From CAZHTF01 sp964535305 (GTDB lineage Bacteria > Planctomycetota > Phycisphaerae > UBA1845 > Fen-1342), in the NCBI GenBank assembly GCA_964535305.1, contig CAZHTF010000009.1:1-64000 (forward strand): a DNA stretch of 64,000 nt. The letters run 5' to 3'. Below the pieces are notes generated by a model that worked only from the letters and a program-made list of their open reading frames with translations, made no database searches and was not told the DNA's origin. A program made the position numbers and the translations under genes. Below, piece by piece: positions 1 through 7,999 of this stretch. How positions within the stretch are numbered: the first letter of the stretch is position 1; every line of letters starts with the position of its first letter.

Positions 1-108
1 ATTGCGAACCCAGCCGAGCGCGACGACGTCGCGCCGCGAACTGGCCTCGCCTATCACCTGCCGCAGCGCTGCGATTACGGCTTCCTTCGTTGGCGTCGTA
101 TCCATCAT
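1..108 (-). CDS. Mrp/NBP35-type iron-sulfur carrier ATPase, N-terminus only
   Basis: Reading in from the left edge on the minus strand gives 36 residues that start with a double Met at 108/105 and continue TPTKEAVIAALRQVIGEASS then RRDVVALGWVRN. The pattern 'K..V..AL..V......RDVV.LG.VR' matches the MIP18/DUF59-like N-terminal domain of Mrp (ApbC) proteins, which carry and transfer Fe-S clusters. The P-loop ATPase domain that would prove this lies outside the window. No convincing Shine-Dalgarno precedes the start. Another small DUF59 protein remains possible. Confidence 0.5.
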   Translation of the reverse strand, partial: MMDTTPTKEAVIAALRQVIGEASSRRDVVALGWVRN

Positions 109-228
109 AAGTAGGGTTATATGCGACGCCGGGCGCACAAGACAGACGCGGCCCGGATTCGCGCGGGTAACGGCTGCAGAGCGGCGGCTGAGCGGCGCAT
201 CGGCGTAGATCGGCGGGGCGCTGCGCGA

Positions 229-1272
229 TTATGTCGCCGGTTTGCGCAGCCGCTTCAGGTGCGGGAGCTCCAACACGCTGAAGCGCGTGCGGAAGCGTTC
301 GATGCGCTCGCCACGCTGTCGGATGTTGGCTTCGCGCGTGGCCCCCAGCCGCCCGGACGCGCCGCTCAGGTATTCGACGCCGGCAGGATCGAGGTCCATC
401 AAGCGCACGCAGGTGGCATCCACCGCGGGCAAGTCTGCGCCGATCACGACGCAGCCCAATGGCTTGGGTGTGCCCATGATCGGGCCGTCGCCCTCCATGC
501 CGACGATGCCATCGACGATCGCCAGCGCCGGGCGGACGGTGGCGTTGATGTCGAGGATCGAGTTGGCGATGCCCGCCCAATGCAGCACATTCTTGGGCCA
601 GCCGTAGACGATGCCGGGCATGACGCCGAAGAGATTCTTCATCGCGCACGTGACCCCAGCCCAGTGGTGCGTCTTGAGCTTGGGCATGGAAACGACCAGG
701 TCGGCGGCTCGCAGCGTGCGCGGCAGGTGCAGTTGCCCAAGCTTGGTCCAGCCGCCGGCATTGTCAGTCGCCTGCACATCATCATGATTCAAATCGACGA
801 AGCGCAGGCCGGCGGCGCGAATCGCCGCGCCCATCCCGGATTCGTCGAGCACCAGCAAGCTGTCGCGATTGTGGCCCTGCCCTTCGGCGACGAGCACTTC
901 GCGCGCGTCAAGCCGGCGGAACGCCTCGGCCGCCGCGACCACCAGGGCCGGGTGCGTATTGATGTGCCGCTGGCCGACGGCGGTCTCGACCAGGTTTGGC
1001 TTGAGCAGCACGGATTTTCCGCGGATCTGGTCGCGGCTGATGTTCAGCGTTTTCAGACCGGCTTCGACCAGCGCAAGGAGGTCGGCGTTGTAGTCGACGG
1101 CGGCGCCGATGAAGACATCGGCGCGTTTTCCGCGCTCGTTGCGTCGCCACCAGACCGACCCGCCAGCCAGCGCCCAGCCGCCGGCGGTAAGCACGCCGGC
1201 GCCGATCAGCTCGCGACGCGAGAGCCCGCGCTTGCGACCGGCCAATTTGGGCGCGCGTGATTGATCAGCCAT
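229..1272 (-). CDS. DUF362 domain protein with Tat-type leader
   Basis: This 347-residue protein starts at ATG 1272 with AGGAG six bases upstream. Residues about 15-45 form a twin-arginine leader (SRRELIG followed by a hydrophobic Ala/Gly stretch), so export or periplasmic anchoring in folded form is likely. The body matches DUF362: VLLKPNLVE near residue 88, a VVSMPKLKTHH motif and a MKNLFGVMPG motif in the middle, and a VDATCVRLM segment near the C-terminus. The family is of unknown biochemical function, sometimes fused to ferredoxin domains; no Fe-S motif is seen here. It overlaps the upstream prenyltransferase-repeat gene by 8 bases, so the two are probably co-translated. Confidence 0.85.
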   Translation of the reverse strand: MADQSRAPKLAGRKRGLSRRELIGAGVLTAGGWALAGGSVWWRRNERGKRADVFIGAAVDYNADLLALVEAGLKTLNISRDQIRGKSVLLKPNLVETAVGQRHINTHPALVVAAAEAFRRLDAREVLVAEGQGHNRDSLLVLDESGMGAAIRAAGLRFVDLNHDDVQATDNAGGWTKLGQLHLPRTLRAADLVVSMPKLKTHHWAGVTCAMKNLFGVMPGIVYGWPKNVLHWAGIANSILDINATVRPALAIVDGIVGMEGDGPIMGTPKPLGCVVIGADLPAVDATCVRLMDLDPAGVEYLSGASGRLGATREANIRQRGERIERFRTRFSVLELPHLKRLRKPAT

Positions 1273-2209
1273 TCGCAGCTCCTGCGCCGCTCAGCAGTGC
1301 CGGTCGCGGCGTCGCCGCCAGCAGCAGCAGCGCGTAATACCAGGGGTTATTCGCGTCGCTCAGTGTCCGCTCGGCGGTCTGCACCAACCAGGCTTCGGAC
1401 TCGTCCGGCGCGGCGGCCCAAGCCCGCAGGCCCATCAGGCCCCAGGTAAGCGAAAGCGGAGCGCGGACCGTTGGCAGCGTTTTCAGCAGATACGCGATGG
1501 CCGCTTCGATTCGCGCGTCGCGCGGCTCGCCCGCCAGGGCCGTCAGCGCCACGCCGGTCGTCGCCGGGAAGGGCCGCAGCGCATTCTCCAGCACCCTGCG
1601 ATTGCCGTAGTTCCAACCGCCGTCGTCGAGCGCGCGATCCAGGATCAGCTTGACGCCCTCGCGCACGCGGGCATGCGCGCTCTGGCCCACCGCGCGCAGC
1701 GCGAGAATCGCGTACGAGGTCGGCTCGATCCACGAGTGCGTATTCTCGACCCAGAACCAGCCGCTGAGCGTCGTGTCGTGCGCGGCGAAGCCGGAGTCGT
1801 CTTCGACGGCATTTCCGCGGGCGGCCAACAGCCAGCGGGTCGCGGCGTCCGCCGCCGAACGCCAGGATTTCGGCGCTTCGGCGCCGCCGCAGTGTGTCAA
1901 CGCCAGGAGCGCCAGCGCGGTAGGCCAATGCGGTGCGGCAGTGTCGCTGGCGATGCCGATCGAGCCGTCCGGTTTCTGCAGCCCGATGAGCCAATTCAGC
2001 GCCTCACGAACGGTGGATTCGTGAATCTGCGGCATGTTCGCGCTGCGCGCGTCCGACGCGTGTGCGTCCGCGCGATGTGCGTGCAGCGCGAGCGCCGCCA
2101 TTGCGGTCGGCTCGGCGCTGCCTGGCGAATCGGCGCGGTAGCCCCAGGCGCCGCGCGGCGTGCGCGTCGCGAGCAGCCGTTCGTGCACCGCGAGAATCCA
2201 ATCCGACAC
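1265..2209 (-). CDS. prenyltransferase/squalene-oxidase-repeat protein
   Basis: The open frame extends to 2332, but a GTG at 2209 with AGGAG five bases upstream is the best start and gives 314 residues. The sequence is built of alpha/alpha-toroid repeats with the typical LQKPDGSIG, DDGGWNYGNRRV and ALNWLIGLQ signatures of the terpene-cyclase/prenyltransferase fold. The catalytic DXDD motif of squalene-hopene cyclases is absent, so enzymatic activity as a cyclase is unlikely; many planctomycete repeat proteins of this type have no known role. It is followed by the DUF362 gene with an 8-base overlap, suggesting a functional pair. Confidence 0.75.
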   Translation of the reverse strand: MSDWILAVHERLLATRTPRGAWGYRADSPGSAEPTAMAALALHAHRADAHASDARSANMPQIHESTVREALNWLIGLQKPDGSIGIASDTAAPHWPTALALLALTHCGGAEAPKSWRSAADAATRWLLAARGNAVEDDSGFAAHDTTLSGWFWVENTHSWIEPTSYAILALRAVGQSAHARVREGVKLILDRALDDGGWNYGNRRVLENALRPFPATTGVALTALAGEPRDARIEAAIAYLLKTLPTVRAPLSLTWGLMGLRAWAAAPDESEAWLVQTAERTLSDANNPWYYALLLLAATPRPALLSGAGAANG

Positions 2210-2470
2210 AGGCGCTCCTGCACAGGACCATCGCACGCCGAAGATTGCGATTATAGGTCGTGCCGCCGGCGGCGCGATGCGGCGACGACACCACGCGCGG
2301 CGGCTCATCAAGCCGGCGCGGCGCAACAGCATTATCGACAGGTCGAATCGCCAGCTTGGGAACGCGTCTGTGGCTGGATGCAGCGGCCTGAGGGGATCTC
2401 CCGACCGGATTCACGGATTCACTACGGCGCGCGAGCCTCGCCCAATCTGGGCGACCTGAGAGGCCGCGCT
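2210..2470. other. non-coding stretch before REP-like element
   Basis: Open frames here are extensions or shadows of neighbouring genes. I see no convincing gene, RNA or strong promoter; the right part leads into the hairpin-rich repeat. Confidence 0.4.
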
Positions 2471-2580
2471 GATTCTCGCCTCAACGGGGCGAAGGAATGT
2501 AGCCACGGGTTGCGCCACGGGCCTGCGGCCCTGTGCTCCACCAGTGGCTACATGCCGCGGCCCCTGCGGGGCCGAATTTC
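2471..2580 (-). repeat. REP-like triple-hairpin element, copy 1
   Basis: About 110 bases containing CGCCTCAACGGGGCG, a long arm GTAGCCACGGG paired with CCAGTGGCTAC, and GGCCCCTGCGGGGCC. It is nearly the reverse complement of the element at 5761-5867, with the same order of three hairpins and the same flanking bases. Such elements are intergenic in bacteria; function is unknown. Short frames crossing it (for example one giving MPRPLRGRIS) are not genes. Confidence 0.75.
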
Positions 2581-2613
2581 TAGAAGACAAGGCACCGCAG
2601 AAAAATGAAGCTG

Positions 2614-2862
2614 CTAGATCAGCGGCTCGCCCCAGGCGTGCTCATAGGCTTCGTCGTTGATGATGGCGAACACGCCGTCATCGTCGTAGCCCACGTCGAA
2701 GACGGCGTCGTCGATATTTCGGCGGGAAAACCACTCGCGCAGCACGCTGGCGAGATCGTGCTCGCTGATCTCGTCATCCAGGCCGAGATCGATCGTGCGA
2801 ACGTCGGTGTACGAGTACCCGAAGCGCGGTACGCAGCGAATGCTTGTGAGGGTGCGCTTCAT
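2614..2862 (-). CDS. small acidic hypothetical protein
   Basis: I do not recognise the family. The frame opens at 2895, but ATG 2862 is preceded by GCAGGAA eight bases upstream and gives 82 residues beginning MKRTLTSIRC. The C-terminal half is strongly acidic with DVGYDDDGVFAIINDEAYEH; no signal peptide, membrane segment or metal motif is visible. It stands alone between the aminotransferase gene and the REP-like element on the same strand. The codon use and clear ribosome-binding site argue that it is real. Confidence 0.55.
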   Translation of the reverse strand: MKRTLTSIRCVPRFGYSYTDVRTIDLGLDDEISEHDLASVLREWFSRRNIDDAVFDVGYDDDGVFAIINDEAYEHAWGEPLI

Positions 2863-2943
2863 CGTCCAGTTCCTGCCCCGCAGCGCCGCAGCCACTGCAA
2901 TCGATTATATCGAAGCCGTCGTGTCCGGACCAAGGCGCTCAGC

Positions 2944-4071
2944 TCAACCCGGCAGCGCCTCGATCAACTGCCGCACTTCTTCTTCGGTATTGTAGAAGTG
3001 CGGGCTGGCCCGCAAGCGGCCGAGCCGGTTTGCGACCACGATTTTGAACTCGGTCCGCAGGTGCTTTCGTAGCGCGTCCATGTCGTGCCGATCGTGCGCG
3101 AACGACACCAGCCCGCTCCATTCGCTGGCGGTGCGCGGGCTGTGCACTCGCCAGCCCTTCTTTCGCAGACCCTCGACCAGCACGTCGGTTAGATGCTTGA
3201 CGCGTACCTGGATTTCATCGATGCCCGTTTCGAGCAACAAGTCGAGCGATGCGCCCAGTGCGCAAATGCCCGCCAGGTTGTAAACGCCACTGTCAAAGCG
3301 GCGGGCGTCGTCGAGGAAATCCAGCCGCCGCTCGGCGGGCTCAAAGCCTTGCCGCATGCACATGTAGCCCGGCTCAGAGGGCCGCAGGTGGCCGATTAAC
3401 TCGCGCTTGCAGAAGAACAGGCCCACGCCTTCGGGCCCCAGCAGCCACTTGTGCGAGCCGCCCGCCAGAAAGTCGATGTTCATCGCGCGAACGTCGATCG
3501 GATGCACGCCCAGTGCCTGGATCGCATCGACAAACAAGAGCACGCCTTTTTCCTGACACATCTCACCCAGCCGCGTCAGGTCCATGCGAAACCCATTCGA
3601 CCACTGCACCGCCGAGACCGAGACCACCCGCGTGCGGCGGTCGATCGCGGCGGCGATGCGATCAAACGGGACACGCCCGTCGTCCTCGGGCACGGCCCGC
3701 AACGTCACGCCGCGCGATTCCAGGTTCAGCCAGGGGTACACGTTTGCGGCGAATTCCATGGCGGTTGAGACCACGTTGTCGCCGCTGAGCCACTGGATGC
3801 CGTTGGCGACGTAGTTCACACCTTCTGAGGTGTTCTTGGTAAACGTCACCTCCGCGGGTTGGGCATTGATCAGCCGCGCGACCGATTGGCGCACGCGATC
3901 GGCAGCGCGGTAGTAGGCCCCGCTGAGATAGGCGGTCTCGGAGAGTTCGCGTGCGTAGCCCACCAGCGCGTCCGCCGCCGGCCCGCACAGCGGCGCCACT
4001 GAAGCATGGTTCTGAAAGTTGTAATTCCGGGTGATCGGAAACTTTGCCCGGGTTTGTTCAATTACGTTCAC
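2944..4071 (-). CDS. class-V PLP aminotransferase (cysteine-desulfurase-like)
   Basis: GTG 4071, with GGAG about ten bases upstream, starts a 375-residue protein whose N-terminus (NVIEQTRAKFPITRN, then FQNHASVAPL) fits the family; ATG 4167 would add 32 residues of unlike composition. PLP-binding features are present: TFTKNTSEG phosphate loop, an aspartate in LLFVDAIQALG (about residue 182) and the Schiff-base lysine in AGGSHKWLLGPEG (about 208). The closest general groups are isopenicillin-N-epimerase-like and SufS-like enzymes; there is no conserved SufS active-site cysteine loop that I can identify, so the substrate is unknown. It is divergently arranged with hslU. Confidence 0.8.
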   Translation of the reverse strand: MNVIEQTRAKFPITRNYNFQNHASVAPLCGPAADALVGYARELSETAYLSGAYYRAADRVRQSVARLINAQPAEVTFTKNTSEGVNYVANGIQWLSGDNVVSTAMEFAANVYPWLNLESRGVTLRAVPEDDGRVPFDRIAAAIDRRTRVVSVSAVQWSNGFRMDLTRLGEMCQEKGVLLFVDAIQALGVHPIDVRAMNIDFLAGGSHKWLLGPEGVGLFFCKRELIGHLRPSEPGYMCMRQGFEPAERRLDFLDDARRFDSGVYNLAGICALGASLDLLLETGIDEIQVRVKHLTDVLVEGLRKKGWRVHSPRTASEWSGLVSFAHDRHDMDALRKHLRTEFKIVVANRLGRLRASPHFYNTEEEVRQLIEALPG

Positions 4072-4367
4072 AGCGGTCTCGCTCCGCGGCGGCAACAGCG
4101 ATTGTATGTCGCGCACCTGGATATATTCTCGCAATCGCGTCCAGTCTGTCGCGCCGCTGCACGCCATTTTCTCGGCTGCGTACTTTTCGACACGGCCCGA
4201 CCTGCCACGCGCGGCTTGCGCAATAAAATTTTATCGGCAAGACTGCTGGGGCAAAGCTCGGAATTCGTTGCACTCGCCGAGCACCTGCCAGCGGCCCTGC
4301 GCGGCGCTGCCGCTGGCCGCAGTCGCTACGCGTGACCCGGACAATCGAGAGAGGTAAGCTCCATTCC
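4072..4367. other. divergent promoter region of aminotransferase and hslU
   Basis: The spacer between the two divergent starts contains a 12-bp AT-rich palindrome, ATAAAATTTTAT at 4223-4234, conspicuous in this GC-rich DNA and a likely part of one or both promoters. No -35 box at the right distance could be fixed. Confidence 0.35.
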
Positions 4368-5726
4368 ATGAACCCCGCGTCGCGCGCTACGCTCGATGAT
4401 CTTACGCCGCGACAGATCGTCCAGTTTCTTGATCGCTACATCGTCGGTCAGCAGGACGCCAAGCGCGCCGTCGCGATCGCCATCCGCAACCGCTGGCGGC
4501 GGCTGAACCTGCCGGCCGACATTCGCGACGATGTGCTGCCAAAAAATATCCTGATGATCGGCCCGACCGGCGTTGGCAAGACCGAGATCGCCCGCCGCAT
4601 CGCGCAGAAGATCGACGCGCCATTCGTAAAGGTCGAGGCCACCAAGTTCACCGAGGTTGGCTATGTCGGCCGCGACGTCGACAGCATCGTCCGCGACCTG
4701 GTCGAACGGGCCCTGCTGCTCGAACGCCAGCACATGGCCGAGCAATTGGCGCAGCGGGCCCGCGAGCTGGCTGAAGAGCGCATCCTCGACCAGATCTACG
4801 AGCGGGCCGCGAGCGACGAAGGCGAGGGCCAGGCCCACGAACGTCGCCTGCGCACCCGCGAAAAGCTGCGCGACCAGCTCCGCAGCGGCATGCTCGACGA
4901 CCGGCAGGTCGAAGTGAGCGTGGATGAGCCAGCCGTCCCAGAGCACGCCATGCGGCAAATGGGCATCGACCAGATGGGCCCGGATGTGCTGGCACTGATG
5001 GAGCGCGTTTGGCCGCGAAATTCTCGGCGGCAGCGGCTGCCCGTTCCGAAGGCGCTCGAGTTGCTCACGCAGCAGCAGATCGACCGGCTGATCGACCAGG
5101 CGGCGCTGCAGCAGGCTGCGGTGCGGCGCTGCGAGCAGACCGGGCTGGTGTTTCTGGACGAGATCGACAAAATCTGCGGAGCGTACGCCGAGGCGGCCGG
5201 CCCGGATGTCTCGCGCACCGGGGTGCAGCGTGATCTGCTGCCGCTGGTGGAGGGCACCAGCGTCAGCACGCGCTACGGGCTGGTGCGCACCGACCACATT
5301 CTCTTCATCGCCGCCGGCGCGTTCACGCAGTGTCGCCCGAGCGACCTGATGCCTGAGTTGCAGGGCCGCTTTCCGCTGCGGGTCGAGCTCGAGGACCTCT
5401 CGGCCGAGGATTACTACCGCATCCTAACCGAGCCCGAGCAGGCGCTGATCAAGCAGCAGGTGGCGCTGATTGCTACCGAAGGCGTCACGCTGGTGTTCAG
5501 CGATGATGCAGTCGCGGAAATGGCCGCGATGGCTTACCGCGTCAACCAGACGCTCGAGAACATCGGGGCGCGGCGGCTATATACGATCGTCGAAAAAGTT
5601 GTCGAGGAAATCGCCTTCAGCGCGTCCGACGCGGTCAACAAGCAGGTCACAATCGACGTCGACTACGTCCGCATGCGCCTGGCGGATGTCATCAGCGACG
5701 AAGAACGGCGCGAATACGAGCTGTAG
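4368..5726 (+). CDS. hslU: HslU (ClpY) AAA+ unfoldase of the HslUV protease
   Basis: From ATG 4368 (weak GAGAGG upstream) the protein has 452 residues, the normal HslU length. It shows the N-terminal LTPRQIVQFLDRYIVGQ signature, Walker A GPTGVGKT at 65-72, the substrate-gripping pore loop GYVG at about 98-101, a helical I-domain, Walker B VFLDEIDKI near 255, and the sensor region QCRPSDLMPELQGRFPLRVEL. HslU unfolds proteins for degradation by the HslV peptidase in the cytoplasm. No hslV gene is adjacent or anywhere in the window. The protein ends in EYEL, whereas the well-known HslU tails that dock into HslV end in a hydrophobic FIL-type sequence. Confidence 0.95.
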   Translation: MNPASRATLDDLTPRQIVQFLDRYIVGQQDAKRAVAIAIRNRWRRLNLPADIRDDVLPKNILMIGPTGVGKTEIARRIAQKIDAPFVKVEATKFTEVGYVGRDVDSIVRDLVERALLLERQHMAEQLAQRARELAEERILDQIYERAASDEGEGQAHERRLRTREKLRDQLRSGMLDDRQVEVSVDEPAVPEHAMRQMGIDQMGPDVLALMERVWPRNSRRQRLPVPKALELLTQQQIDRLIDQAALQQAAVRRCEQTGLVFLDEIDKICGAYAEAAGPDVSRTGVQRDLLPLVEGTSVSTRYGLVRTDHILFIAAGAFTQCRPSDLMPELQGRFPLRVELEDLSAEDYYRILTEPEQALIKQQVALIATEGVTLVFSDDAVAEMAAMAYRVNQTLENIGARRLYTIVEKVVEEIAFSASDAVNKQVTIDVDYVRMRLADVISDEERREYEL

Positions 5727-5760
5727 CGCGGTTCATGTTTGCTCGGTCGCGTAGTGCCTT

Positions 5761-5867
5761 GAATTTGGCCCCGCAGTGGCCGCGGAATGTAGCCACGGGT
5801 TCCGCTCGGACCTGCGGGCCTCGCTCCACCCGTTGCTACATTCCTTCGCCCTGTTGGGGCGAAAATC
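5761..5867 (+). repeat. REP-like triple-hairpin element, copy 2
   Basis: A 107-base element that is the inverted counterpart of 2471-2580. Hairpins: GGCCCCGCAGTGGCC, then GTAGCCACGGGT paired imperfectly with ACCCGTTGCTAC, then CGCCCTGTTGGGGCG. It occupies most of the 314-base gap between hslU and sixA; the remaining bases to 6040 hold nothing I can identify. Confidence 0.75.
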
Positions 5868-6040
5868 GCGCCGCCGGTGTGCCCCCCGGGCCCGCAACCT
5901 AAACGACTGCCGCGCCCGGCGACGCGGAGGACCATTCACGCAGCATGTTGCACACCTCGACAGAAATGAATCCGCTCTAAAGTCTCGCACGCCAGGCTGG
6001 AAGGCGGCGAGCTGCGCTGCAGCGAGCGATGGCGCTGCGC

Positions 6041-6565
6041 TTAGTGCTTGTGATGATTGTGGCCCAGCGCGCGAAGTTGCCGCGGCTGCAGCAGGTAGCA
6101 GAGCTCGGCACGCTGCGTCGGCGGCACATCGTCCAGATTCAACGCGCAGAGCGCCGCTTTCTTCAGGCAAATCGCCAGCGCGTCGGCATCGCCGGCGACC
6201 AGCTCGGAGATCATCTCGGACAGGTCTGGTTCGTGCCCGACCAGCAAGACGCTCGATTGTGGGTCTTCACTCGCAAGCTGCTCGAGCAGCGGCTTCAGGC
6301 CGGCGCCGGGCTCCAGGTGCGGCGTGTCCTGCACATGGTCGGCGGGCAGCTCGAACACGTCCGCGACCACCTCCGCGGTCTGGCGGGCGCGGGCCAGCGG
6401 GCTGGTCAGAATCAAGTCCAGCTCGACGCCCAATGCGCGAAACCCGCGGGCGGCAGAGCGCGTCTTCTTGCGCCCCTCGGGCGTCAGCGGCCGCAGCCGA
6501 TCATCCGGGAATTGCGGGTCGGCGTGGTGGCCGGCTGGGCCGTGTCGCATCAGAAAGAGCTGCAT
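6041..6565 (-). CDS. sixA: SixA-type phosphohistidine phosphatase
   Basis: ATG 6565 is preceded by GGAGG seven bases upstream and gives 174 residues. The protein has the histidine-phosphatase RHG motif at residues 7-9 (MQLFLMRHGPAG), the SPLARARQTAEV segment and a second catalytic histidine in LLVGHEPDLSEMI, the short SixA architecture. SixA removes phosphate from histidine of phosphotransfer proteins, and relatives often neighbour polyphosphate genes. It is the last gene of a minus-strand run beginning with the Ppx/GppA gene, which fits that association. The C-terminus is histidine-rich (HNHHKH). Confidence 0.85.
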   Translation of the reverse strand: MQLFLMRHGPAGHHADPQFPDDRLRPLTPEGRKKTRSAARGFRALGVELDLILTSPLARARQTAEVVADVFELPADHVQDTPHLEPGAGLKPLLEQLASEDPQSSVLLVGHEPDLSEMISELVAGDADALAICLKKAALCALNLDDVPPTQRAELCYLLQPRQLRALGHNHHKH

Positions 6566-6614
6566 CGCGCTGCCTCCGCATTCCTTTCCCAGTGAAACGC
6601 GCCGCTGCGGGCCG

Positions 6615-7319
6615 CTAGACCCCGCCCGCGCCGCGCTGCTGCACGACCATCCGCAGCGCGGCCCGCAACTGCTCCTGCACGTCTTCAATCGGCTCGGCGG
6701 CGTCCACAACATGAAAATTGAACTCGCTGGCCAGCCGATCAAATTCCGAAAGCAACTGCCCCTGATAGGCCACGAACGAGTCGTAGATGTCCAGGTCCGG
6801 ATAGCGATCCTTGCCCGCCTCCCAATAGTCGATGCCGCTGGAGGAGATCACGCGGCGCGTCAGCGTCTGCACGTCCGCCCGCAGATACACGACCAGGTCC
6901 GGCAGCGGTGCGAATGAGAACAGGTCGCGCACCCAGGCTTTGTCCATCCCGCGCACTACTGAGCGGGCCCAGGCGGTGTAGATGTAGCGATCCGCCAGCA
7001 CGATGTTCCCGGCCCGCAGCGCCGGCAGAATCTCCTTCTCCAGCCGATCGGCAAAATCGCACACGTACAGCAGCGTGTACGTTAGCGGCGAGAGCGTGTG
7101 CCCGCTCTTGGCCTCGTCGATCGTCTTGCCGACCAGCTTCGAGCGCGTCCAGCCGGTTTCGGTGACGGCGTGCCCCTGCACTTCGAGCCACTGCTTAAGT
7201 GTGACAATGTGCGTCGAGCGGCCGACGCCGTCCGTGCCCTCGACCACGATCAGCCGCCCATCGACCTCGACATCCGACAAGTACGCCGGCGCGTCGCCGT
7301 AAAATCGCAAGCGTCTCAC
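6615..7319 (-). CDS. thymidylate-kinase-like P-loop protein, paralogue B
   Basis: GTG 7319, overlapping the preceding stop by four bases with GGGAGGTGA upstream, starts a 234-residue protein. It has the nucleoside-monophosphate-kinase fold signals VVEGTDGVGRST, LLYVCDFADR and ADRYIYTAWA. The P-loop carries Arg in place of the normally invariant Lys, and the TREPGGT and AYQG motifs of true thymidylate kinases are missing. It is clearly a tandem duplicate of the next upstream gene (7316-7999). An authentic dTMP kinase role is therefore doubtful; a diverged nucleotide or polyphosphate-related kinase, or a regulatory pseudo-kinase, is possible. Confidence 0.75.
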   Translation of the reverse strand: MRRLRFYGDAPAYLSDVEVDGRLIVVEGTDGVGRSTHIVTLKQWLEVQGHAVTETGWTRSKLVGKTIDEAKSGHTLSPLTYTLLYVCDFADRLEKEILPALRAGNIVLADRYIYTAWARSVVRGMDKAWVRDLFSFAPLPDLVVYLRADVQTLTRRVISSSGIDYWEAGKDRYPDLDIYDSFVAYQGQLLSEFDRLASEFNFHVVDAAEPIEDVQEQLRAALRMVVQQRGAGGV

Positions 7320-7999
7320 ACTTCACCTCCCGTGAGCCGCAGGCCCAGGCGTTCGGCGACGATGGCCCGCACCTGCCGCTGCTGCGCCGCGATCGGCTGC
7401 GTGGCGTCGATTACGGTCAGCCCAACCTGCGGCACCATGCGGTCGTACTCGCCGATGACGCGCGACTGAAAAATCCGAAACGACTCGTTGATATCGCCGG
7501 AGAGTCCCAGGTCCATGCCCGCCTCGTAGAGCTTGATTTTGGCCCGCGCCGAGAGCAACCGCGCCAGGGCCAGCTCGCTGTCGACCCGGAAATACAGAGC
7601 GATGTCCGGCTTGGCGGCGAACGAATACACGCCGCGCACCCAGGTCGGATGCACGCCGCGGGCGCAGTCGCGCGCGAAAGCCGTGTATGCGTAGCGGTCG
7701 CAGACCACCACCATCCCGGCCTTCAGCGGCGGGACGATCTGGTACAGATAGCGGTCCGCAAAATCGGTCGCGTGCATCAGCGAGAAGGTGATCGGCGTGA
7801 GCATCGACTTCTTCTTGCCGGCGCGCGTGGCCTTCTTCACCAGCTCGGACGAATTCCACTCCGTGAAGCACACGGGTGTGTTGCGGCTCTCGAGCCAACG
7901 CCGCAGCAGTGCCGCTTGCGTGGTTTTTCCAGAGCCGTCGATGCCCTCGACCACGATCAGGCAGCCGGGGTAGCTATGTTTCTGATTGAGGTTCGACAC
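7316..7999 (-). CDS. thymidylate-kinase-like P-loop protein, paralogue A
   Basis: The open frame reaches TTG 8017; GTG 7999 lies just after AGGAGG (spacing only three bases) and gives 227 residues, so the exact start is uncertain. The Walker A sequence is canonical (VVEGIDGSGKTT), followed by HATDFADRYL and VVCDRYAYTAFA, typical of the thymidylate-kinase family. As in its paralogue, the TREPGGT motif is replaced by a basic stretch (KKATRAGKKKSM) and the AYQG motif by RGVHPTWVRG. It overlaps the end of the Ppx/GppA gene by at least 26 bases and the next gene by four, indicating one transcript. Confidence 0.75.
   Translation of the reverse strand: MSNLNQKHSYPGCLIVVEGIDGSGKTTQAALLRRWLESRNTPVCFTEWNSSELVKKATRAGKKKSMLTPITFSLMHATDFADRYLYQIVPPLKAGMVVVCDRYAYTAFARDCARGVHPTWVRGVYSFAAKPDIALYFRVDSELALARLLSARAKIKLYEAGMDLGLSGDINESFRIFQSRVIGEYDRMVPQVGLTVIDATQPIAAQQRQVRAIVAERLGLRLTGGEV

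Noticed and set aside
121..1260. 379-codon plus-strand open frame
   Set aside because: Shadow of the DUF362 gene with unnatural Arg/Ala/His-rich composition.
1673..2608. plus-strand frame ending in MPRPLRGRISRRQG
   Set aside because: Antisense to the prenyltransferase-repeat gene and through a REP-like element; not a gene.
6615..7999. annotation of both genes as authentic dTMP kinase
   Set aside because: The diagnostic TREPGGT and AYQG motifs are missing and one Walker A Lys is replaced, so only family-level similarity is claimed.
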